Shown piece after piece: positions 1 through 4,382 of a stretch of DNA of 5,071 nucleotides; position 1 is the first letter of the stretch, and each line of letters opens with the position of its first letter. The position numbers were made by a program, and so were the translations under genes. This stretch comes from an uncultured Oscillospiraceae bacterium (GTDB lineage Bacteria; Bacillota_A; Clostridia; Oscillospirales; Oscillospiraceae), in assembly GCA_900754605.1 (NCBI GenBank), contig CAAEDK010000088.1, positions 1 to 5,071 on the forward strand, read 5' to 3'. Below the pieces are notes generated by a model that did no database searches, was not told where the DNA came from, and saw only the letters and a program-made list of their open reading frames with translations.

Positions 1-732
1 CGGGATTTTTCCGGTCTGCGGGCGGCTCTGCGGGCGGCCTATCCAGAGATCCATGCCTGGCTGCGGGAGATGCCTACGATCCTGGAAACGGAGCACCTCC
101 TCTTTGTCCACGGCGGCATCCCATCCTTGGAGCACATGGAAACACTAAACCGATGGAAGTGTATGAAGAACGATGACTTTCTGGGGCAGGGTCACTACTT
201 TGACAAGTATGTCGTGGTGGGACACTGGCCGGTGACACTGTATCATCCGAAGATTCCATCCGCCGCCCCGCTCTTTTCCCGGGAACAGAATATCATCTCT
301 ATTGATGGGGGCTGCGTTCTGAAGTTGGATGGTCAGCTCAATGCCTTAATGTTCCCTACGGAGGATTCAGCTGAGTTTACTTGGCAGGCGTATGACGGTT
401 TGCCAGTCTATACTGCGCTGGAGCGGCAGGAGGCCTCCTCTGATTCCATTAACATCCGGTGGGGGCGTTCCGACCTGGAATTGCTGGAACCTGGAGAGGA
501 GTTTTCTCTGTGCCGGCATCTGGAGTCTGGACGGAAATTGTATATTCTAAACTCCTATCTCAGGCGGGATGGGGATAGGCTGTGGTGCGAAGACTCTACG
601 GATTACTGCCTTCCTGTTCTCCCTGGTGACCGGCTCTCTCTGGTGGCCAGGACCTCTCGGGGTTGCCTGATGAAAAAAAACGGCGTGACCGGCTGGTATT
701 CCGGCCGGCTGACGGACACACTAGAAAAATAG
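1..732 (+). CDS. PPP-type metallophosphatase (calcineurin-like phosphoesterase), C-terminal part, 5' end outside window
   Basis: The reading frame is open from base 1 to the TAG at 730-732, so this is the last 243 residues of a longer protein; the ATG at 70 is internal, because coding continues in frame upstream of it. Visible motifs are the C-terminal half of the calcineurin-like fold. They are LLFVHGGI (His about residue 37 of the visible part) and VVVGHWPV (His about residue 75), both usual metal ligands, followed by the closing strand IISIDGG. The GDxHG, GDxxDR and GNHE/D motifs should lie upstream of the window. By family, such enzymes are two-metal phosphatases acting on phosphoproteins, or nucleotide hydrolases related to ApaH and PrpE; the substrate cannot be read here. 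About 120 residues follow the catalytic core and end in a small beta-rich, SH3-like stretch (roughly from LPGDRLSLVA to GWYSGRL), which is unusual for the simplest family members. A DUF2156 gene follows 24 nt downstream, suggesting co-transcription. Confidence 0.85.
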   Translation, partial: RDFSGLRAALRAAYPEIHAWLREMPTILETEHLLFVHGGIPSLEHMETLNRWKCMKNDDFLGQGHYFDKYVVVGHWPVTLYHPKIPSAAPLFSREQNIISIDGGCVLKLDGQLNALMFPTEDSAEFTWQAYDGLPVYTALERQEASSDSINIRWGRSDLELLEPGEEFSLCRHLESGRKLYILNSYLRRDGDRLWCEDSTDYCLPVLPGDRLSLVARTSRGCLMKKNGVTGWYSGRLTDTLEK

Positions 733-742
733 ATCAAACAGT

Positions 743-747
743 GAGGA
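743..747 (+). promoter_or_regulatory. Shine-Dalgarno GAGGA that fixes the DUF2156 start
   Basis: GAGGA ends 9 nt before the ATG at 757. A TTG at 748, in the same frame, directly abuts this motif and would leave no spacer, so the ATG is the better start. Confidence 0.6.
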
Positions 748-756
748 TTGGAATTT

Positions 757-1671
757 ATGTTGGATTTTCACCCGTTACAGCTGGAGGACCTGCCTAAGCT
801 CCGCAACTTCTTTCAATACAGCGGCAGCCGGGTCTGTGACACAACTCCGGGTACCGTCTTTATCTGGCGGGACCTGTACAAGACGGAGTGGGCGATTTAT
901 GACGGCTCCCTCTATTTTAAGGGGGACTACCCTGGTTTAGGCCCTACCTTCACACTGCCGCTTGGAGGTGGACGGCCGGAGCACTACCGACAGATTGCAG
1001 ATTACTGCTGCCGCCGGAATATGCCTATCGCTTTCACCCCGGTTCCTAAGGATGAGTTGGAACGTTTACAGGAAGCATTCCCCAACAGTGCCGCCGTCGC
1101 GAACCGGGATGCCTTTGACTATCTCTATCGGGCGGAAGATCTGAAATTTTTCCGCGGGAAAAAACTCAGCGGGCAGCGCAATCATGTGAACAAGTTCCTG
1201 AAGACCTATGGTACCTGGTCTTTTCGGGTGATCACCCGGGAGGATGTACCGCAGGTGGAGGCATTTCTGGACCGGTATGCCGCCGGACGGGACAAGGCGG
1301 CGGCTTCCTTCCATGAGGATCTGGCTAAGACCCGGGAAGTTTTGGACAACTACGACACCTATGATATGCTGGGAGGAATGCTCCTGGTGGAGGGGCAGAT
1401 CGTGGGATTTGCCTTGGGAGAGATCGTAGGGGATACCTTGTTTACTCATATCGAGAAGGCAGACCGGGACTATCAGGGGTGCTACCAGATGCTGGTGGCC
1501 CAGTTTGCCCAACAGTTTGCTCATGAGGGTGTCGAATTCATCAATCGGGAGGATGACGCCGGTGATCTGGGACTGCGTACCAGCAAGCTGTCCTATCACC
1601 CGGTGACCCTGCTGGAGAAGTACACTGTTACTGTGGACGAGCCCTGTAAATTCTGCGCCATAACAGAGTAA
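757..1671 (+). CDS. DUF2156 / phosphatidylglycerol lysyltransferase C-terminal-domain protein (tandem GNAT-like)
   Basis: The gene encodes a complete 304-residue protein of the DUF2156 (LPG synthase C-terminal) family. This is the soluble, acyl-transferase-like double GNAT domain also found at the C-terminus of MprF, which moves amino acids from aminoacyl-tRNA to lipid. Visible family hallmarks are an N-terminal half beginning FHPLQLEDLPKL, a basic segment around residues 123-147 (YLYRAEDL, then KKLSGQRNHVNKF), a second GNAT-like core around 205-260 (GGMLLVEGQIVGFALGE), and the C-terminal INREDDAGD...LRTSKLSYHP block at about 262-282. No membrane segments are seen, so unlike MprF it is a free-standing cytoplasmic form. 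Length is typical of these stand-alone proteins in Clostridia. Family membership is well supported; the acceptor and aminoacyl donor are unknown. It lies 24 nt after the phosphatase gene without an intervening terminator, so the two probably share an operon, and two hairpins follow it. Confidence 0.88.
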   Translation: MLDFHPLQLEDLPKLRNFFQYSGSRVCDTTPGTVFIWRDLYKTEWAIYDGSLYFKGDYPGLGPTFTLPLGGGRPEHYRQIADYCCRRNMPIAFTPVPKDELERLQEAFPNSAAVANRDAFDYLYRAEDLKFFRGKKLSGQRNHVNKFLKTYGTWSFRVITREDVPQVEAFLDRYAAGRDKAAASFHEDLAKTREVLDNYDTYDMLGGMLLVEGQIVGFALGEIVGDTLFTHIEKADRDYQGCYQMLVAQFAQQFAHEGVEFINREDDAGDLGLRTSKLSYHPVTLLEKYTVTVDEPCKFCAITE

Positions 1672-1709
1672 CTCTGCTCAGATACTGAGTCCAAAGAGAA
1701 TGAAGGATG

Positions 1710-1740
1710 ACGAAAGCGCCGGATATCCCGGCGCTTTCGT
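1710..1740. terminator. Perfect 13-bp hairpin in convergent intergenic region
   Basis: The arms 1710-1722 (starting ACGAAAGCGCC) and 1728-1740 are perfect inverted repeats around a 5-nt loop. The run TTT lies inside the right arm and no free U-tract follows on either strand, so on its own it is an imperfect intrinsic terminator. It sits 38 nt after the DUF2156 stop and just before a better terminator, and may act as the first of a tandem pair or as a 3'-end protecting hairpin. Confidence 0.6.
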
Positions 1741-1746
1741 ATAGAG

Positions 1747-1783
1747 AAAAAGCGTACAGCCCGGATGGGGCTGTACGCTTTTT
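1747..1783. terminator. Bidirectional intrinsic terminator between convergent genes
   Basis: The arms 1747-1762 and 1768-1783 form a perfect 16-bp stem with a 5-nt loop. The left arm starts with AAAAA and the right arm ends with TTTTT, so a U-rich end is made in both directions. It closes the DUF2156 operon on the plus strand, and it lies 18 nt beyond the stop codon of the minus-strand transporter at 1802. Confidence 0.85.
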
Positions 1784-1801
1784 GTACTGCGATGGGAGTG
1801 C

Positions 1802-3445
1802 TCAGCTCACCTTATCTCCCTTAGCCTTCAGGAAGCCCAGGAAGATCAGCAGCATCACGATGCCAATGGGAAGCGCCAGGATACCAGGGGCACCGAAGTG
1901 GACCAGCAGGCCGGCCACCACATAGGACAAGAAAGAGACAACTGCGCAGGAGATGGCATAGGGCAGCTGGGTGGCCACATGATTCACATGGTCGCATTGA
2001 GCGCCGGCAGAGGCCATGATGGTGGTGTCGGAGATGGGGGAGCAGTGGTCGCCGCAAACCGCACCAGCCATACAGGCGGAAATGCAGATGATGCCCATAG
2101 GATCCTCCAGGGGGAAGATTGCCATAGTGATGGGGATCAGGATGCCGAAGGTACCCCAAGAAGTACCGGTAGCAAACGCCAGGAAACAGCCGATCAAAAA
2201 GACGATGGCGGGCAGGAAGAAGGCAAAGTTCTCGGCATAGGTCTTGACAAAGTTATCCACAAACTCGGTGGAGCCCAGGGAGTCGGTCATGGCCTTCAGG
2301 GACCAGGCGAAGGTGAGGATCATGATGGCAGGAACCATGGCCTTAAAGCCCTCGGGGATGCACTCCATCATCTGCTTGAAGCTCATGGCCCGGCGCAGCC
2401 CGTAGAACACCAGGGTGAACAGCAGGCCGAAAGAGGAACCTAGCATCAGGCCGACAGAGGCGTCAGAGCTGGAGAAGGCAGAGGCGATATTCAGGTGGTT
2501 GACATGGGTGGGATCGAAGAAAGAGCCGGAGTACAGCATCCCAATGACGCAGGAGCCAACCAGAACAAGGATAGGCAACACCAGGTCGATCACCTTGCCA
2601 CGGCAGTCCTCAGAGTCCTCCTCGATCAGACCGGCATAGGGATTGGAGCCGGAAAACAGGTCGCCCGTCTGGACGGCATTGCGCTCATACTTGAGCATGG
2701 GGCCGTACTCGACCTTCATCACCACCATGGAGATCATCATCACAATGGTGAACATAGCGTAGAAGTTGAAGGGGATCGCCTTAATGAAGATAGACAGGCC
2801 CTGTCCGTCAGGCACATAGCTGGACACCGCGGCGGCCCAGGAACTGATGGGAGCGATGATACATACCGGGGCGGCGGTGGCGTCGATGAGGTAGGCCAGC
2901 TTTACCCGGGAGACATTGTGCTTGTCGGTAATGGGGCGCATGACAGAACCCACAGTGAGGCAGTTGAAGTAGTCATCGATGAAGATCAGCACACCCAGTA
3001 CGATGGAGGCCAGCTGTGCGCCTACCCGGCTTTTGATGTTTTGGGCAGCCCAGCGGCCGAAGGCGGCGGAGCCGCCGGCCTTGTTCATCAGGCAGACCAT
3101 AGCACCCAAGATAACCAGGAAGATCAGGATGCCCACATTGTAGCTGTCAGACAGCACAGAGACAACTCCGTCCTGGAATACATGGAGCACAGTTCCCTCA
3201 AACTGGAAGCCGGAATAGAGCAGGCCGCCAGTTAGGATACCGATGAACAGGGAGGAGTAGACTTCCTTGGTGATCAGAGCCAGGCCAATGGCGATTACTG
3301 GGGGTAGCAGAGACCAAGCGGTGGCGTGGAACGGACTGACGTACTCAGCAACTTCCTCGCCCGCCGCAAAGGCGCCTGTGGTCATAGCCAGAACAGCCAT
3401 GATCAGTACTGCCAGCAGAGGCAACCAGTTTCTTTTCTTTCTCAT
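1802..3445 (-). CDS. NhaC-family Na+/H+ antiporter-like permease, predicted lysine transporter (LysW type)
   Basis: The product is a 547-residue polytopic membrane protein of the NhaC family (PF03553). Family hallmarks are FIDDYFN at residues 155-161 followed by a GSVMRPITD stretch, FATGTSWGTFG at 424-434, and GDHCSPISDTT at 465-475. The N-terminus (KKRNW, a long hydrophobic run, then GAFAAG at about 24-29) resembles a signal peptide or signal anchor ahead of the usual permease body. A hydrophilic loop lies near 250-285. The start is the ATG at 3445, with GGAGGG seven bases upstream. The frame stays open another 90 codons to a GTG at 3715, but that stretch is riboswitch RNA and not protein. 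Family members exchange Na+ and H+, in some cases with an organic substrate. The lysine riboswitch in the leader points to lysine, as proposed for the LysW group in published comparative genomics of the lysine regulon. The lysine substrate is an inference from regulation; family membership is direct from sequence. Confidence 0.93.
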   Translation of the reverse strand: MRKKRNWLPLLAVLIMAVLAMTTGAFAAGEEVAEYVSPFHATAWSLLPPVIAIGLALITKEVYSSLFIGILTGGLLYSGFQFEGTVLHVFQDGVVSVLSDSYNVGILIFLVILGAMVCLMNKAGGSAAFGRWAAQNIKSRVGAQLASIVLGVLIFIDDYFNCLTVGSVMRPITDKHNVSRVKLAYLIDATAAPVCIIAPISSWAAAVSSYVPDGQGLSIFIKAIPFNFYAMFTIVMMISMVVMKVEYGPMLKYERNAVQTGDLFSGSNPYAGLIEEDSEDCRGKVIDLVLPILVLVGSCVIGMLYSGSFFDPTHVNHLNIASAFSSSDASVGLMLGSSFGLLFTLVFYGLRRAMSFKQMMECIPEGFKAMVPAIMILTFAWSLKAMTDSLGSTEFVDNFVKTYAENFAFFLPAIVFLIGCFLAFATGTSWGTFGILIPITMAIFPLEDPMGIICISACMAGAVCGDHCSPISDTTIMASAGAQCDHVNHVATQLPYAISCAVVSFLSYVVAGLLVHFGAPGILALPIGIVMLLIFLGFLKAKGDKVS

Positions 3446-3452
3446 TTCTTTT

Positions 3453-3458
3453 CCCTCC
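3453..3458 (-). promoter_or_regulatory. Shine-Dalgarno GGAGGG of the NhaC-type gene
   Basis: On the minus strand GGAGGG is followed by a 7-nt A-rich spacer and ATG at 3445. This decides the start against the 90-codon longer reading frame. Confidence 0.9.
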
Positions 3459-3489
3459 GTTGTTGGGCCCGCACAGCCCGATTTTGCGC

Positions 3490-3523
3490 AAACAAAAACC
3501 ATGAACGCAGAAGCGCCCATGGT
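3490..3523 (-). terminator. Riboswitch-controlled intrinsic terminator (expression platform)
   Basis: On the minus strand, arm 3522-3513 (CCATGGGCGC) pairs with 3508-3499 (GCGTTCATGG) through 10 contiguous pairs, two of them G-U, with a TTCT loop. An A-U pair can be added at 3523/3498. The U-rich run TTTTTGTTT (3498-3490) follows at once. It lies between the lysine aptamer and the start codon, so it should abort transcription when formed. Part of its left arm (3517-3510 region) is complementary to the 3' end of the aptamer, giving a mutually exclusive antiterminator. Confidence 0.88.
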
Positions 3524-3533
3524 AAAGCCGGAT

Positions 3534-3566
3534 GCCTTCTCCATACGGAAAACGTAAGGGGAAGAC
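3534..3566 (-). other. Intervening stem-loop between aptamer and terminator
   Basis: Arms 3566-3553 and 3547-3534 on the minus strand form 12 pairs with two mismatches (3557/3543 and 3560/3540) around a TTTTC loop. Both arms lie outside the aptamer and the terminator. It probably works as a spacer helix that brings the aptamer 3' end close to the terminator left arm; this role is inferred. Confidence 0.55.
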
Positions 3567-3570
3567 CTCT

Positions 3571-3728
3571 GGATAGCGCTCCACAATCTGTGACAGTCCG
3601 TGAAATATTTTTCCACGGCCCAGGAGCTCCGCCCAGGCAGGCGGAGGTACCTTCGGCGGCGTTCCCTCTCCTGCGGAACGGCTGCCTGGCCTTGCTCCGC
3701 GGTACGCATGAACACCGCGCCTCTATCC
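3571..3728 (-). promoter_or_regulatory. Lysine riboswitch (L box) aptamer
   Basis: Read on the minus strand this 158-nt segment matches the lysine riboswitch in conserved sequence and in fold. P1 is GGATAG (3728-3723) with CTATCC (3576-3571). The core includes AGAGGCGC after P1, GCCGAAG (3657-3651), GGACTGTCAC (3599-3590) and GGAGCGCTATCC at the 3' end. P2 pairs 3721-3718 with 3661-3658. A hairpin at 3691-3680 has loop CAGGCA (3688-3683), and P3 (3645-3640 with 3633-3628) has loop TGCCTG (3639-3634). These two loops are exact reverse complements, reproducing the known L2-L3 kissing interaction. P4 (3618-3611 with 3605-3598) and a short P5 (3592-3589 with 3585-3582) complete the five-way junction. 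Lysine binding is expected to stabilise P1 and permit the downstream terminator, repressing the NhaC-type transporter. Confidence 0.96.
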
Positions 3729-3753
3729 TATATTCTGTTGTAGTAGTAGCACC

Positions 3754-3782
3754 ATCCTACCATGGAACAGCGGATCTGTCAA
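3754..3782 (-). promoter_or_regulatory. Sigma-A promoter of the riboswitch-transporter unit
   Basis: On the minus strand TTGACA (3782-3777, full consensus) is separated by exactly 17 nt from TAGGAT (3759-3754, 4 of 6 consensus bases). Transcription would start near 3747, about 19 nt before aptamer helix P1, which is the arrangement expected for a riboswitch leader. The resulting untranslated leader is about 300 nt long. Confidence 0.85.
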
Positions 3783-3797
3783 GGATTTCCTAGAAAT

Positions 3798-3827
3798 CTG
3801 AGATGTAAAATTTATCCTGGGTATATT
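3798..3827 (+). promoter_or_regulatory. Possible promoter for the DUF378 gene
   Basis: CTGAGA (3798-3803, 4 of 6) and TATATT (3822-3827, 5 of 6) are 18 nt apart and face the small membrane protein gene. It is the best pair I found in the divergent intergenic region, but the AT-rich context makes chance likely. The rest of this gap (about 3828-3920) shows only T-rich runs. Confidence 0.3.
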
Positions 3828-3921
3828 TGGATTGTTTTACTGAAGGACGAGGCTGATCCGGCTGCATTTTTTTGTATGTTTTTGTTCGGTTTGGGAAGAA
3901 TATTTCTGAAACCAAATCGGG

Positions 3922-3928
3922 AGGAGGT
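3922..3928 (+). promoter_or_regulatory. Strong Shine-Dalgarno AGGAGGT of the DUF378 gene
   Basis: AGGAGGT is 8 nt before the GTG at 3937 and 14 nt before the in-frame ATG at 3943. The spacing favours the GTG start, although the family's usual N-terminus would fit either. Confidence 0.7.
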
Positions 3929-3936
3929 AAGAAGCT

Positions 3937-4143
3937 GTGGTAATGGATAAGATCGCCCTGGCGCTGCTGATTATCGGCGGACTGAACTGGGGCTGTATCG
4001 GCCTATTCCAGTTCGATTTGGTGGCCTTTGCCTGTGGTGGTTCGGCCAGCCTGATCAGTCGGATCATTTATACAGTCGTGGGCCTGTCCGCGGTGTGGTG
4101 TGTTTCCCTGCTGTTTCGGGACACAACAGAACGGCGCGCCTAA
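3937..4143 (+). CDS. DUF378 family small membrane protein (YuzA-like)
   Basis: This is a complete 68-residue hydrophobic protein of the DUF378 family (PF04070), whose biochemical function is unknown. The family signature LLIIGGLNWG is at residues 10-19, followed by IGLFQFDLVAFACG and the second signature RIIYTVVGLSAV at about 42-53. Two or three membrane-spanning segments are likely (about 5-24, possibly 27-34, and 41-61), with a short charged C-terminus (RDTTERRA). Length is normal for the family. The start is taken as GTG 3937 from Shine-Dalgarno spacing; ATG 3943 would remove two residues. It is a single-gene unit, divergent from the lysine-regulated transporter and closed by its own terminator before pstS. 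Neither lysine nor phosphate control is evident for it. Confidence 0.85.
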   Translation: MVMDKIALALLIIGGLNWGCIGLFQFDLVAFACGGSASLISRIIYTVVGLSAVWCVSLLFRDTTERRA

Positions 4144-4156
4144 CATGGCGAGAGCG

Positions 4157-4188
4157 AAGCGCCCGGGATTTCGTCCCGGGCGCTTTTT
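4157..4188 (+). terminator. Intrinsic terminator after the DUF378 gene
   Basis: Arms 4157-4168 (AAGCGCCCGGGA) and 4174-4185 pair perfectly over 12 bp with a 5-nt loop (TTTCG), and T4184-T4188 supplies the U-tract. It starts 13 nt after the stop codon and separates this gene from the pstS regulatory region. Confidence 0.92.
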
Positions 4189-4211
4189 GGAACGTTTTAC
4201 ATGATGGCCTT

Positions 4212-4271
4212 AGAAATGCGATATTTTACAAAGAAAAATGCAAAGAATTAAGGAAGAAATGCGATTTTACA
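4212..4271 (+). repeat. Pair of longer direct repeats AGAAATGCGAT + TTTTACA
   Basis: AGAAATGCGAT at 4212-4222 recurs exactly at 4255-4265, 43 nt apart. Each copy runs into TTTTACA (4224-4230 and 4265-4271), the first with two extra bases. The match extends beyond the short half-site and suggests a local duplication of a regulator-binding element. Confidence 0.55.
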
Positions 4272-4282
4272 TGGATTTAACA
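4266..4282 (+). promoter_or_regulatory. Putative PhoP/PhoB box upstream of pstS
   Basis: TTTACA (4266-4271), 5 nt, TTAACA (4277-4282): two direct half-sites with 11-bp period, which is the classic PhoP-box geometry. It ends 9 nt upstream of the -35 hexamer of the pstS promoter, a normal position for an activator. A weaker continuation, TTTACA at 4300 followed by TTTTTA at 4311, overlaps the promoter spacer and -10. The regulator itself is not in the window; the assignment rests on motif, spacing and the identity of the downstream gene. Confidence 0.65.
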
Positions 4283-4291
4283 GAATATCGG

Positions 4292-4320
4292 TTGCCGATT
4301 TTACATTCATTTTTTATACT
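4292..4320 (+). promoter_or_regulatory. pstS: Sigma-A promoter of pstS
   Basis: TTGCCG (4292-4297, 4 of 6) and TATACT (4315-4320, 5 of 6) are exactly 17 nt apart. Transcription would start near 4327, about 55 nt before the start codon. The imperfect -35 fits an activator-dependent promoter. Confidence 0.65.
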
Positions 4321-4367
4321 TCGGTTGTCCGTTGAAAAGACAAACAAGCAAATTACCGTTCATAAAA

Positions 4368-4372
4368 AGGAG
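4368..4372 (+). promoter_or_regulatory. pstS: Shine-Dalgarno AGGAG of pstS
   Basis: Three in-frame ATGs follow, at 4374, 4377 and 4383. Spacers from AGGAG are 1, 4 and 10 nt, so 4374 is excluded; 4383 is preferred and 4377 remains possible. Confidence 0.65.
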
Positions 4373-4382
4373 AATGATGAAC

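Larger units (their letters stand above)
4195..4306 (+). repeat. Four scattered TTTTACA direct repeats upstream of pstS
   Basis: TTTTACA occurs at 4195, 4224, 4265 and 4299, all in the same orientation, within 112 nt; three of the copies continue as TTTTACAT. A related TTTAACA is at 4276. The half-site resembles the TT(A/T/C)ACA element bound by PhoP/PhoB response regulators of Gram-positive bacteria. Between 4189 and 4382 I see no gene. Confidence 0.6.

Noticed and set aside
74..259. Minus-strand open frame inside the phosphatase gene
   Set aside because: It lies opposite a well-supported coding region, has no recognisable motif, and its composition fits an antisense shadow.
748..756. TTG start at 748 for the DUF2156 gene
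   Set aside because: It directly abuts the GAGGA ribosome site; the ATG at 757 has normal spacing.
1066..1599. 177-codon minus-strand open frame opposite the DUF2156 gene
   Set aside because: It is antisense to a conserved family protein, with no domain and no plausible ribosome site recognised.
1898..2443. Plus-strand open frames rich in Gly, His, Asp and Gln, here and at 2495-3235
   Set aside because: They are antisense shadows of the hydrophobic NhaC-family gene; their biased composition is the complement of membrane-protein codons.
3326..3793. Plus-strand open frames across the transporter leader
   Set aside because: The DNA is explained by the promoter, lysine riboswitch and terminator on the minus strand; no ribosome site or protein family is seen.
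3850..3877. Possible terminator near GGCTGATCCGGCT followed by a T run
   Set aside because: The inverted repeat is too short and imperfect to form a convincing stem, and no upstream plus-strand gene needs it.
3872..3901. Alternative DUF378 promoter TTGTAT with AAGAAT
   Set aside because: It has only 3 of 6 and 4 of 6 consensus matches with an 18-nt spacer in T-rich DNA; it is weaker than the pair at 3798-3827, itself uncertain.
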